From Nitrospirota bacterium (GTDB taxonomy: Bacteria; Nitrospirota; UBA9217): a stretch of DNA of 60,283 bases. Positions within the stretch are counted from its first letter, which is position 1. Each line of letters opens with the position of its first letter. The DNA is taken from positions 1-60,283 of the forward strand of contig JAOUEV010000014.1 of the NCBI GenBank assembly GCA_029858565.1. The letters run 5' to 3'. The position numbers and the translations under genes were made by a program. The notes beneath the pieces were generated by a model, which saw only the letters and a list, made by a program, of their open reading frames with translations, did no database searches and was not told the origin of the DNA. This document shows positions 52,391 to 60,283 of the stretch, piece by piece.

Positions 52391-52416
52391 TTTATTCATA
52401 AACAAGCATAAAACAC

Positions 52417-52445
52417 TTTACAACAGCTTGTAAATATGATATTTT
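52417..52445 (+). promoter_or_regulatory. Probable internal promoter of rpsO-pnp
   Basis: TTTACA at 52417-52422, a 17-base spacer ending TGA, and TATTTT at 52440-52445 make an extended -10 promoter about 45 bases before rpsO. ACAAGC at 52402 and GCTTGT at 52426 form an inverted repeat overlapping it, possibly an operator or by chance. Confidence 0.6.
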
Positions 52446-52491
52446 ACATCGCTTCAAAGCTTCACAAATTCAACGGAAAGGGGGGTGACTG

Positions 52492-52755
52492 ATGGACAAG
52501 GACAAGAAATCAAACCTGATATCTACCTACCGCAGACACGCCTCGGATACCGGTTCCCCGGAGGTTCAGATCGCGCTCTTGAGCGGGCGTATCAACCACC
52601 TTACCGAGCATCTGCAGGCGCACAAGCAGGACCATCACTCGCGGCGGGGTCTTCTCAAGATGGTCGGACAGCGTCGTCGCCATTTGGAATACCTGCGAGT
52701 GAACGATATGGATCGTTATCGTCAGATCGTCGAGAAGCTCGGCTTGCGCAAATAG
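52492..52755 (+). CDS. rpsO: 30S ribosomal protein S15
   Basis: An 87-residue S15, two shorter than the common 89. The family signature is plain: [40 protein letters not shown] and [20 protein letters not shown]. The ribosome-binding site AAAGGGGGGTGA is strong. In many bacteria S15 represses its own translation through its leader; the 46-base leader here is too short for me to assign a structure. pnp follows after 41 bases. Confidence 0.98.
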   Translation: MDKDKKSNLISTYRRHASDTGSPEVQIALLSGRINHLTEHLQAHKQDHHSRRGLLKMVGQRRRHLEYLRVNDMDRYRQIVEKLGLRK

Positions 52756-52796
52756 GCAAACGACAACTTTCACGTTGGCACAAGAAATGAGGATGA

Positions 52797-54887
52797 ATGG
52801 CAACAACCGTAGAAGCTGAAATTGGTGGAAAGCGATTGATCCTTGAAACCGGGATCATGGCAAAACAGGCAAGCGGCGCTGTCGTCGCACGATACGGTGA
52901 TACCGTCGTGCTGGCGACTGCGGTCGCATCCAAAGTGGAACGGGAGAACGTTGATTTTCTTCCGCTCACGGTGGATTACCAGGAAAAGGCCTATTCGGCA
53001 GGCAGGATCCCGGGTGGTTTTTTCAAGCGCGAGGGCCGTCAGTCGGAGAAAGAGATCCTTACGTCGCGGCTCATTGACAGGCCAATGCGGCCGCTGTTCC
53101 CGGACGGATACTATTTCGATACGCAGATCATTGCTTCTGTCCTGTCCATTGGTGATGAAAGCTCCATGGACCTGATGGGCATGATCGCGTCATCTGCAGC
53201 GACATCGATCTCCGACGTCCCTTTTAACGGTCCTATCGGCGCTGTCCGGATAGGATTTATAGAAGGGAAATTCATCGTCAACCCCGGGATCAAGGAGATC
53301 GAAGCATCATCCCTCAATCTCGTTGTCGCGGGGACTGCTGATGCCATCATGATGGTCGAAGGCGGCGCGAAAGAGCTGAGCGAGGATCAGATGCTGGAGG
53401 CCCTCGAAACTGCACATCAGGAGATCAAAAAGATCGTGGCGCTGCAGAAAGACCTGATGAGCAAGGTCGGGAAGACCAAGCGGGTCGTTAAGACCGTTGA
53501 GCTCGACAAGGACCTTGAGAAGGAAGTGGCTGCTCTTGCCATGGATCGCCTCAAGACAGCGATCGTAATCCCGGACAAGATGGAACGCCAAAAGACCCTG
53601 GACGTCCTTCTCGGCGAGATCAAGGAAAAGCTGAAAAAAGAGGACGATCCTACGCGCAAGCTTCAGATCTCCAAGATCTTCGTCAACATAGAGAAAGATG
53701 AAGTTCGCAGGATCATCCTTGAGAAGAACGTCCGTGCCGATGGAAGAAAGCCTACAGAAATACGGCCTATCAGCAGCATGGTGGGACTGCTTCCCCGGAC
53801 CCATGGATCCGCACTCTTTACTAGGGGAGAGACCCAGGCGCTCGCCGTAGCGACACTGGGGACGTCGGAAGATGAACAGCGCATTGACGCATTGGAAGGC
53901 GAATATTACAAGACCTTCATGCTCCACTACAACTTCCCGCCATTCAGCGTAGGTGAAACCAAGCCGTTACGCGGACCCGGGAGAAGGGAAGTAGGACATG
54001 GAGCTCTCGCCGAGCGTGCATTACGTCCGGTGATCCCGACCAAGCAGGAGTTCCCTTATACCATCCGCCTGGTCTCCGATGTGCTCGAATCGAACGGTTC
54101 ATCATCCATGGCCACGGTATGCGGCGGAACGTTATCGCTCATGGATGCCGGCGTACCGATCAAAGCGCCTGTTGCAGGCATCGCAATGGGATTGATCAAG
54201 GAAGGCGACAAGGTGATCGTGCTTTCCGACATCCTCGGACTCGAGGACCATCTCGGTGACATGGATTTCAAGGTCACGGGAACGAGCAAGGGCATCACTG
54301 CCCTCCAAATGGATATGAAAATCGAAGGGATCACGATCGAGGTTATGCGTTCGGCCCTCAAACAAGCACAGGAAGGGCGACTTCATATTCTCGGCAAAAT
54401 GCTCGAGACGCTTGCCGTTCCGCGGACGAATCTTAATCCCCACGCTCCCCGTATCATATCGATGAAGATCAATACGGAGAAGATCAAGGATGTCATCGGC
54501 ACTGGCGGAAAGGTTATCCGCAGTATCGTTGAGCAGACCGGTGCAAAGATCGATATCGAGGATGATGGAACGATCAATATCGCGTCATCGGATGAAGCCG
54601 CAGCGAATAAGGCCAAGGAGATCATCCGGGGGATCGTCCAGGAAGCAGAAGTTGGCAAGCTCTACATGGGCAAGGTTCGCAAGATCATGGACTTCGGCGC
54701 TTTTGTTGAGATCTTCCCGGGAACCGACGGATTGCTGCACATTTCGCAGATCTCAGAAAAACGCCTGGAAAAAGTGACGGACGAGCTCAAGGAAGGTGAC
54801 GAGGTCCTTGTTAAGGTCCTCGAGATCGACCGTCAGGGGAAAATACGTCTTTCGCGCAAGGAAGCAATGCGGGAAAAGAACAAGTGA
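52797..54887 (+). CDS. pnp: Polynucleotide phosphorylase
   Basis: A 696-residue 3'-5' exoribonuclease of the RNA degradosome type. Two RNase PH domains (VARYGDTVVLATAV and RTHGSALFTRGETQALAV), FFKREGRQSEKEILTSRLID in the first, the C-terminal KH domain (IKDVIGTGGKVIRSIVEQTG) and an S1 domain (GKVRKIMDFGAFVEIFPGTD) are present in order. GAGGAT precedes the ATG. It ends the operon at a terminator. Confidence 0.98.
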   Translation: MATTVEAEIGGKRLILETGIMAKQASGAVVARYGDTVVLATAVASKVERENVDFLPLTVDYQEKAYSAGRIPGGFFKREGRQSEKEILTSRLIDRPMRPLFPDGYYFDTQIIASVLSIGDESSMDLMGMIASSAATSISDVPFNGPIGAVRIGFIEGKFIVNPGIKEIEASSLNLVVAGTADAIMMVEGGAKELSEDQMLEALETAHQEIKKIVALQKDLMSKVGKTKRVVKTVELDKDLEKEVAALAMDRLKTAIVIPDKMERQKTLDVLLGEIKEKLKKEDDPTRKLQISKIFVNIEKDEVRRIILEKNVRADGRKPTEIRPISSMVGLLPRTHGSALFTRGETQALAVATLGTSEDEQRIDALEGEYYKTFMLHYNFPPFSVGETKPLRGPGRREVGHGALAERALRPVIPTKQEFPYTIRLVSDVLESNGSSSMATVCGGTLSLMDAGVPIKAPVAGIAMGLIKEGDKVIVLSDILGLEDHLGDMDFKVTGTSKGITALQMDMKIEGITIEVMRSALKQAQEGRLHILGKMLETLAVPRTNLNPHAPRIISMKINTEKIKDVIGTGGKVIRSIVEQTGAKIDIEDDGTINIASSDEAAANKAKEIIRGIVQEAEVGKLYMGKVRKIMDFGAFVEIFPGTDGLLHISQISEKRLEKVTDELKEGDEVLVKVLEIDRQGKIRLSRKEAMREKNK

Positions 54888-54926
54888 TACCAAGAACTGA
54901 TGCGAAGAACATAGTCGTAATGCCAA

Positions 54927-54964
54927 GGAAGCAGGATACGTAATAAATCCTGTTTCCTTTTTTT
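54927..54964 (+). terminator. Rho-independent terminator of the pnp operon
   Basis: GGAAGCAGGAT pairs with ATCCTGTTTCC (one G-T wobble) across an eight-to-nine-base loop, followed by T7. It closes the rimP-pnp operon and lies just before the next gene. Confidence 0.9.
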
Positions 54965-54989
54965 ATTTGCACTTACAGGAGCGGATGGT

Positions 54990-56216
54990 TTGAGCAAGTA
55001 CGACGCGGTCATAATCGGTGCTGGCATTGCGGGTCTGTCCGTTGCCGCGAGATTGGGGCGCAAAGGGAAGCGCGTGGTCATTATCGATCCTGCGACAGCC
55101 GTTGGCGGGAACTCCCTGGATGTTTCTCTTGATGGATTATACTATTCGCCTGGCCCCGCCGCTTGTTTCGGCTTTGAACAAAATGGCCCGCTGAGAAATT
55201 TATGTTCCGAGCTCGGCATAACCCTGAAATTTCACCATGACAAGGCCCCGTATCAGATTGTGCTGCCGGATCACCGGATAACGGTATTTCCTGATAAGGA
55301 CCATACGATCCAGGAACTGAGCAGGGAGTTCCCGAGAGAGATGGAAAACGTCCGGAAAATATACCGCGAACTGCTCGGAGTCTTTAATGCTTCAAAAAAA
55401 AGCAGAGTGAAAGCGTACCTTGCTGAGCGGCGTTCCGCTAAAGAGTTTCTCGCTCCATTTCACTTGAGCCGTGGACTGACGGCTTTCTTCAATGTGCAAG
55501 CGCTTATTTTCTTTGGCATGCCGGTCGCCAGCCTCCGCCTTTCCTCTTTAGCTCTTTTAATCAGCACATTTCCCCAGACCGTCAATGATGGCCTTTCCGG
55601 ATTAGCAGCATCTCTTGGGAATATCATCTCGGGAACAAGCGGAACGATCAGATTGGGGGAGCCGTGGCCCCAACTCACTGGCCGTTCGAATATCGTCACG
55701 GGAGTTGTAACAGGGTCCGGAACCCTTGAGGCCAGATCGGTAATTATTAATACTCTGGAGCAAGGATCTGAACGAAGATGGCTTATCGGCATTCGTCCGG
55801 ACGTCGTCCCGGTTTGCATGCGCGATACTGTTGTTTATCTTCCTGATTATGATAAACCGTTTAACGTTATGACAATGACGATGCCCGACAATACATCGGG
55901 CAGTGCAGGGAATGACCTGCGTGCGCTGCGTGTTTCATTCTACGGTCCGGAATCAACTACGGCTTCTGATATTCTTTTGGAAAGAATTTGCGCCATTATA
56001 CCCTTTCTCAGGAATCATCTCATGACCGGAGGGGAAGAGGATCTGTCGGCGCTATCATATCCCGCGGAGAAACTTCCCGCGCATCATACGGCATCGCGGC
56101 ATGAACTAACTCTCGCGGAAGGCTGTAAACGAATTAAAAATGTTATTTTCATCCCAGACCGCAACCCTGGCCTTGGTCAGACCGTGATGGAAGCTCATCG
56201 GCTGGCAAGAGGATGA
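54990..56216 (+). CDS. FAD-dependent oxidoreductase, phytoene-desaturase/amine-oxidase-like
   Basis: A 408-residue flavoprotein. The N-terminal dinucleotide-binding fold is DAVIIGAGIAGLSVAARLGR ending in VVIIDP, followed by the family's GGNSLD in place of the usual GG(R/H). The C-terminal FAD-contact block is VIFIPDRNPGLGQTVMEA. It resembles carotenoid desaturase/isomerase and protoporphyrinogen-oxidase-like enzymes, but no substrate can be named and no carotenoid gene is near. The start is a TTG at 54990 with AGGAG upstream. The secreted GHL13-like gene starts one base after its stop. Confidence 0.83.
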   Translation: MSKYDAVIIGAGIAGLSVAARLGRKGKRVVIIDPATAVGGNSLDVSLDGLYYSPGPAACFGFEQNGPLRNLCSELGITLKFHHDKAPYQIVLPDHRITVFPDKDHTIQELSREFPREMENVRKIYRELLGVFNASKKSRVKAYLAERRSAKEFLAPFHLSRGLTAFFNVQALIFFGMPVASLRLSSLALLISTFPQTVNDGLSGLAASLGNIISGTSGTIRLGEPWPQLTGRSNIVTGVVTGSGTLEARSVIINTLEQGSERRWLIGIRPDVVPVCMRDTVVYLPDYDKPFNVMTMTMPDNTSGSAGNDLRALRVSFYGPESTTASDILLERICAIIPFLRNHLMTGGEEDLSALSYPAEKLPAHHTASRHELTLAEGCKRIKNVIFIPDRNPGLGQTVMEAHRLARG

Positions 56217-56217
56217 C

Positions 56218-57378
56218 ATGATGATACCCCGACCTCTGCATCATACCTTGCCTCTGATCCGTATATATAACTGTTTGTCCGTGCTTGCCGTCCTTCTATT
56301 CCTGTCAGCGGCTGTAGCCGATGCTGCTGCTGAGCCAATAAACGCTTTGCTGCTCAGAGATATTCCGCCATCTTACAGTGAATGCGACAGGTTCCTGAGT
56401 TCTTTGCAGGATACCGGCGCAAATACCGTGATCATCGAGCTTCCATTTCTTAGCGATGACAGACCGGACCTGTTCAGCCTCCACAACCTGGTATACTTGG
56501 CTCACCGCGCCGGTCTCAAGATCTTGGTGATCCTTCCCATTCGACAGTATCCATCTATACTCACCCAACATCCCGAGTGGGCAGACAGGGAGTACGATCC
56601 CAATAGCGGCTCAATCCGCGAAATACGGAAACTTGATCTATTCGTTGATGATGCTGTCAAATATATGGCGTCAATAGCGGCGAACCTGTCTGAGTACTCC
56701 ATTGACGGCATTCTGCTCAGCGATGACTTCATGTATGGAACATTTGAGGGCATGAGTAAACAGGCAATTCAGGAAAGTGAGAAACGTCTCGGCACCGACG
56801 TAAAACCGAAGGTACTCTTCAAGCGGAATGAGAAACCTGCTGGAAACAGTCTTTCCGATCAATACGGGGCACAATTTCAATCATGGGTGGCCATAAAGCG
56901 TGATCGTATGCTTGAAACCTATGACACGATCCGAAAAGCCGTTCAGTCTGCGGCCAAAAGACCGATAATAACCGGTGTCACAGTGCCTGTTATTCTTCCT
57001 ATTTCGAGCGCAGAGGAACTGCTTACCCGATACGCGTTCGATATGAGCGGGTTGAAAAGACTGAACGTTGATCTTTATTGGACTGTGATCGAAGTGCGTA
57101 ATTATCGTGATACGCCGGGCATGAGCTACAAACAATCACTCGAATTATTATCAAGAGCTGTTCATTCGGCGGTGACTTCGATTCGTGATGAGAGTAAAAC
57201 GGTAATTATCATCCCCGCGGCGGCGGCAGGTGGGTACACCGTGACACTGTCTGAACTGGAGGAGTCTACGAGTTTACTGAAGCACAATCGAGAGATAGGG
57301 CTTGGATATGCGATGACACCGCTGAAAAGGCCGGCATCGTTATTCCTGCAAAAGATGTTCCGACGAATCGACCGATAA
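56218..57378 (+). CDS. Secreted GHL13-like (PgaB C-terminal-like) putative glycoside hydrolase
   Basis: A 386-residue exported protein. The signal peptide runs to about residue 38 (VADAAA). The mature protein looks like a TIM barrel of the GHL10/GHL13 kind found at the C-terminus of PgaB: VIIELPFLSDD, AHRAGLKILVILPIR, and the acidic segment SIDGILLSDDFMYGTFEG, which aligns in pattern with the catalytic-site region of PgaB. No deacetylase domain and no exopolysaccharide genes are present. Substrate is unknown. It is coupled to the FAD enzyme gene, with GAGG before the ATG. Confidence 0.72.
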   Translation: MMIPRPLHHTLPLIRIYNCLSVLAVLLFLSAAVADAAAEPINALLLRDIPPSYSECDRFLSSLQDTGANTVIIELPFLSDDRPDLFSLHNLVYLAHRAGLKILVILPIRQYPSILTQHPEWADREYDPNSGSIREIRKLDLFVDDAVKYMASIAANLSEYSIDGILLSDDFMYGTFEGMSKQAIQESEKRLGTDVKPKVLFKRNEKPAGNSLSDQYGAQFQSWVAIKRDRMLETYDTIRKAVQSAAKRPIITGVTVPVILPISSAEELLTRYAFDMSGLKRLNVDLYWTVIEVRNYRDTPGMSYKQSLELLSRAVHSAVTSIRDESKTVIIIPAAAAGGYTVTLSELEESTSLLKHNREIGLGYAMTPLKRPASLFLQKMFRRIDR

Positions 57379-57431
57379 TACCGCCCGTCACACTATAGTC
57401 ACGGACCTCCGGAGATATGATGCCATGGAGA

Positions 57432-59873
57432 TCAGACTTTCGCGAGCACGCTCAATTCCGCTTCCTGAAAGACAATGCTCCCATCTTTCAGGGATACCGA
57501 TATCTTATGCATATCCCGGAAACGTCCTCGCAGCATCTCTTCGGATAGCGGGTCTGTTATATACTTCTGGATCGCCCGGCGAAGGGGACGAGCCCCGTAG
57601 GTGGGCTGAAAATTCTCCTGTATCAACCACTCTTTGACAGCCACGTCAACAACCACCTGGATGTTCATGTTCTGCAACAGCTGATCATTCAACTCCTTCA
57701 CCAACATATCGACGATCAGCATCAGATGGTCGTCTGCGAGCGGATGGAAAACCACGATATCGTCGATCCTGTTCAGGAACTCAGGATTGAATGATTTCTT
57801 CAGCTCCGTTATGACGTTGCCCTTCATCTTGGCGTATTGATCGGTTGTCGTGTCCTGACGGAATCCCAGCGACGTATCCTTGTCGATCATCCTGGCGCCA
57901 AGGTTCGACGTCATGATGATCACCGTGTTCTTGAAGTCAACTTTTCTCCCGACGCTGTCGGTGAGATACCCGTCATCAAGGACCTGTAAGAGCATATTGA
58001 AAATATCTGGATGCGCCTTTTCTATCTCATCGAACAGAACTACCGAGTAGGGACGCCGCCTTATTTTTTCCGTCAGCTGTCCGCCTTCGTCATAGCCCAC
58101 ATATCCCGGAGGAGATCCGACAAGTCGTGATGAACTGAACTTTTCCATGTATTCCGACATGTCGACCCGTATCAGAGCGTCCTCACTATCGAACAGGAAG
58201 GTTGCAAGGGAACGGGCAAGTTCCGTTTTCCCAACGCCGGTGGGTCCCAGAAATATAAACGACCCGATCGGTTGTTTTCGTGATTTGAGCCCTACACGAG
58301 ACCGTCGAATCGAACGGGATACGGCAACGATCGCCTCATCCTGTCCGACGATGCGTTTATGAAGTTCCTCTTCCATCCGGAGAAGGCGCGATGCCTCTTT
58401 TTCCTCAAGCTTGATGAGCGGAATTCCGGTGATATGTGAAACAATCACTGCGACATCCTCTTCCGTGATGAGCGGGACGTTCTTCTCGTTGGTATCTTTC
58501 CAGTCCTTGTGGATCGCATCCAGGCTCTCGCGGAGCTTATCCTCCTCTTCGTGAATAGCCTCCACTCGAACATAATCCTTGATCCGCGTAAACAGGCTTT
58601 TCTCCTGTTCAAGCTTTTTCAATCGCTTTTCTATGTTCTTGATCTCTGCAGGATACGTGTAGCGGGTCAGTTTGGCCTTAGCCCCGGCCTCATCGATCAC
58701 GTCAATTGCCTTGTCCGGCATGAATCGGTCCGTTATGTACCGCTCTGCGAGATTTGCCGATGCGACGACAGCTTCGTCGGATATCTTGATCTTGTGATGG
58801 GCCTCGTATTTAGGACGAAGCCCCTTGATGATGCTGATCGTTTCTTCCACGCTGGGCGGCTGCACGAATATCGGCTGGAACCGTCGCTTCAACGCACCGT
58901 CCTTTTCAATGTGCTTGCGGAACTCGTCAAGGGTGGTGGCACCGATGCACTGTATCTCCCCGCGTGCCAGCGCCGGTTTAAGCATGCTGGAAGCGTCGAT
59001 CGAGCCTTCCGCCGCACCGGCACCCACAAGCGTATGCAGTTCATCAATGAACAGGATGATGTTATCGGCCTGAGCGATCTCCTTCATGACGATCTTCAGC
59101 CGCTCTTCGAACTGCCCCCGGTACTTTGTTCCCGCGATCAGCGCCCCGAGATCGAGTGACACGACACGGCGGTTGAGCATGTTCTCGGGCACATCGGAAC
59201 CGATGATGCGCTGGGCCAAGCCTTCCACGATGGCTGTTTTTCCGATGCCGGCCTCTCCGATGATAACGGGATTGTTTTTCGTTCTCCGGGAGAGTATCTG
59301 CAGGAGCCGATCAATTTCCTTTTCCCTGCCGATGACAGGATCGAGCTTGTTGTTCTTTGCCAGCTGGGTAAGGTCTCTGCTGAACTCATCAAGGGCGGGT
59401 GTAGGACTTTTCTTTGCCGTAACCTGGGTAGCTGCACGGCGGAGGTAATTGATCACCAACTGCCGGGAACCGAGAAGGTTCACGCCGAAGCTGCGAAGGA
59501 TCTTTCCGCCGATGCCTTCTTCTTCACGGATCAATCCCAGGAGAAGATGCTCGCTGCCTATGTAATTATGTCCGAGCAATCGGGCTTCTTCGACAGCGTA
59601 CTCCAGGACCTTTTTCGCACGAGGCGTGAACGGTATATCTCCAAAGGTAAGAGTGTTCCCGCTCGAAGGGAGATTTCGCTCTACCTCCATCCGGACCTGA
59701 TCGATATCGATACCCATCTTCCTGAGGACCGAAACGGGGATGCCATCCTCCTCACGCAGTGTACCAAGAAGAATGTGCTCCGTCCCCAGATAGTCGTTCT
59801 GAAGACGCTCGGCCTCCTCACGGGCATAAACGATTACTTTTCTTCCGCGTTCGGTAAACTTCTCAAACATCAT
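57432..59873 (-). CDS. clpC: ATP-dependent Clp protease ATP-binding subunit ClpC
   Basis: An 813-residue Hsp100 unfoldase that feeds proteins to ClpP. Two N-terminal Clp repeats ([20 protein letters not shown], ending LGTEHILLG; and the repeat at [14 protein letters not shown]) precede AAA-1 with [13 protein letters not shown], a middle domain with coiled coil (about 400-480), and AAA-2 with [15 protein letters not shown] and the C-terminal helical domain. The two AAA domains and middle domain identify ClpC rather than ClpA or ClpB. The start at MMFEKF was chosen from the family; an AAAGGCGG precedes it. No mcsA, mcsB or ctsR gene is adjacent. Confidence 0.95.
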   Translation of the reverse strand: MMFEKFTERGRKVIVYAREEAERLQNDYLGTEHILLGTLREEDGIPVSVLRKMGIDIDQVRMEVERNLPSSGNTLTFGDIPFTPRAKKVLEYAVEEARLLGHNYIGSEHLLLGLIREEEGIGGKILRSFGVNLLGSRQLVINYLRRAATQVTAKKSPTPALDEFSRDLTQLAKNNKLDPVIGREKEIDRLLQILSRRTKNNPVIIGEAGIGKTAIVEGLAQRIIGSDVPENMLNRRVVSLDLGALIAGTKYRGQFEERLKIVMKEIAQADNIILFIDELHTLVGAGAAEGSIDASSMLKPALARGEIQCIGATTLDEFRKHIEKDGALKRRFQPIFVQPPSVEETISIIKGLRPKYEAHHKIKISDEAVVASANLAERYITDRFMPDKAIDVIDEAGAKAKLTRYTYPAEIKNIEKRLKKLEQEKSLFTRIKDYVRVEAIHEEEDKLRESLDAIHKDWKDTNEKNVPLITEEDVAVIVSHITGIPLIKLEEKEASRLLRMEEELHKRIVGQDEAIVAVSRSIRRSRVGLKSRKQPIGSFIFLGPTGVGKTELARSLATFLFDSEDALIRVDMSEYMEKFSSSRLVGSPPGYVGYDEGGQLTEKIRRRPYSVVLFDEIEKAHPDIFNMLLQVLDDGYLTDSVGRKVDFKNTVIIMTSNLGARMIDKDTSLGFRQDTTTDQYAKMKGNVITELKKSFNPEFLNRIDDIVVFHPLADDHLMLIVDMLVKELNDQLLQNMNIQVVVDVAVKEWLIQENFQPTYGARPLRRAIQKYITDPLSEEMLRGRFRDMHKISVSLKDGSIVFQEAELSVLAKV

Positions 59874-59921
59874 GCAGTTGACCGCCTTTGCAGGATATAA
59901 GCCAATCTGTATCTGTTTAAA

Positions 59922-59950
59922 ACTATACACCATTCATCTGACCAAATCAA
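59922..59950 (-). promoter_or_regulatory. Probable sigma-70 promoter of clpC
   Basis: On the minus strand TTGATT (59945-59950) and TATAGT (59922-59927) are separated by 17 bases. Transcription would begin near 59915, about 42 bases before the clpC start. No CtsR- or CIRCE-type repeat is visible. Confidence 0.6.
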
Positions 59951-60005
59951 GAGCTCCTTGTGCTTGTGCTTGACTTTGATCTGTGTTCGAGGTACTTTGG
60001 CAACC

Positions 60006-60283
60006 ATGATGCGAAAAGCCACGATAGCAGATGTAAAACCAATCCAGATCATTGTGAATCATTATGCAGATCAAGGCCAGATGCTGCCCCGCTCGCTGAA
60101 TGAACTGTATGAGAACTTGAGGGACTTCTGGATATATGAAGAACCGGCGGGTATGATAACAGGTGTCTGCGCGCTGCATATCAGCTGGGACGGCCTTGCA
60201 GAGATACGGTCGCTCGCTGTGAAGAGCGGCCATACAGGAAAAGGGATTGGGGCAGCACTCGTAAAAAACTACCTACAAAAAAC
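60006..60283 (+). CDS. GNAT acetyltransferase, N-acetylglutamate-synthase-like, 3'-truncated by the window
   Basis: The first 92 residues of an acetyltransferase that runs off the window. The N-terminus MMRKATIADVKPIQ, then GQMLPRSLNELYENLRDFWI, ALHISWDGLAEIRSLAV and the acetyl-CoA loop GHTGKGIGAALV match the short, stand-alone N-acetylglutamate synthase type that starts arginine synthesis in Geobacter and relatives. A second ATG is directly adjacent at 60009. It is divergent from clpC. The remaining active-site region is not visible. Confidence 0.8.
   Translation, partial: MMRKATIADVKPIQIIVNHYADQGQMLPRSLNELYENLRDFWIYEEPAGMITGVCALHISWDGLAEIRSLAVKSGHTGKGIGAALVKNYLQK

Noticed and set aside
57463-57492. 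Palindrome with arms TCCTGAAAG and CTTTCAGGGA near the 3' end of clpC
   Set aside because: It lies inside coding sequence and has no T-run in either direction, so it is not convincing as a terminator.

Overview
The window looks like a contiguous chromosome segment of a Gram-negative, menaquinone-using bacterium with moderately high GC. I see no tRNA, rRNA, CRISPR array, insertion sequence or prophage. Lipoproteins, signal peptides, PBP1A, a lytic transglycosylase and type IV pili imply a cell envelope with an outer membrane. Futalosine-pathway menaquinone genes, ClpC, a short N-acetylglutamate-synthase-like protein, sigma-54 regulation and a fused YlxR-L7Ae protein fit Nitrospirota (Thermodesulfovibrionia-like) or a Desulfobacterota relative best. 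That placement is an inference.

Layout. 1-6255: the 3' part of glgB, an MscS channel, the helicase HrpB, and a PilZ protein with a degenerate receiver domain. 6531-21421: the most unusual part, two consecutive six-gene clusters. Each encodes two antiporter-like subunits (HyfB- and HyfF-like), HyfC- and HyfE-like membrane subunits, a fused NuoCD-type large subunit and a NuoB-type small subunit. They resemble hydrogenase-4 and formate hydrogenlyase, but both large subunits have lost all four cysteines that bind the Ni-Fe centre, and no HyfH/NuoI-like ferredoxin subunit is present. They are therefore best called energy-converting-hydrogenase-related (Ehr) complexes: presumed ion-translocating machines whose redox reaction is unknown.

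21481-33263: envelope and housekeeping genes (NlpC/P60 hydrolase, lipoproteins, YhcC, PHP phosphoesterase, TPR protein, MltD-like transglycosylase, QueE, RqcH), then a three-gene unit (cyclic-nucleotide-binding protein, Ppx/GppA, NtrC-type regulator) behind a perfect sigma-70 promoter. 33294-37047 (minus strand): a menaquinone unit (probable aminofutalosine deaminase, small lipoprotein, MqnE, MqnC). 37093-40457: a type IV pilin with a sigma-54 promoter and upstream repeats, followed by an ABC transporter pair and a TPR-like membrane protein, resembling the myxobacterial pilA-pilGHI arrangement. 40511-44434 (minus): PBP1A, a GGDEF-type protein and a TPR lipoprotein.

44534-54964: the canonical rimP-nusA-ylxR/L7Ae-infB-ylxP-rbfA-nrnA-truB-rpsO-pnp translation and RNA-processing operon, with a terminator-like hairpin in its leader and another after pnp. 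54990-60283: an FAD oxidoreductase, a secreted GHL13-like protein, clpC on the minus strand, and the start of an N-acetylglutamate-synthase-like gene that runs off the window.

Three genes (queE, the PBP1A gene, the GGDEF gene) have a promoter -10 box only 6-7 bases before the start codon and no ribosome-binding site, suggesting leaderless mRNAs. Reading was by eye; family assignments rest on recognised motifs, not on database searches.
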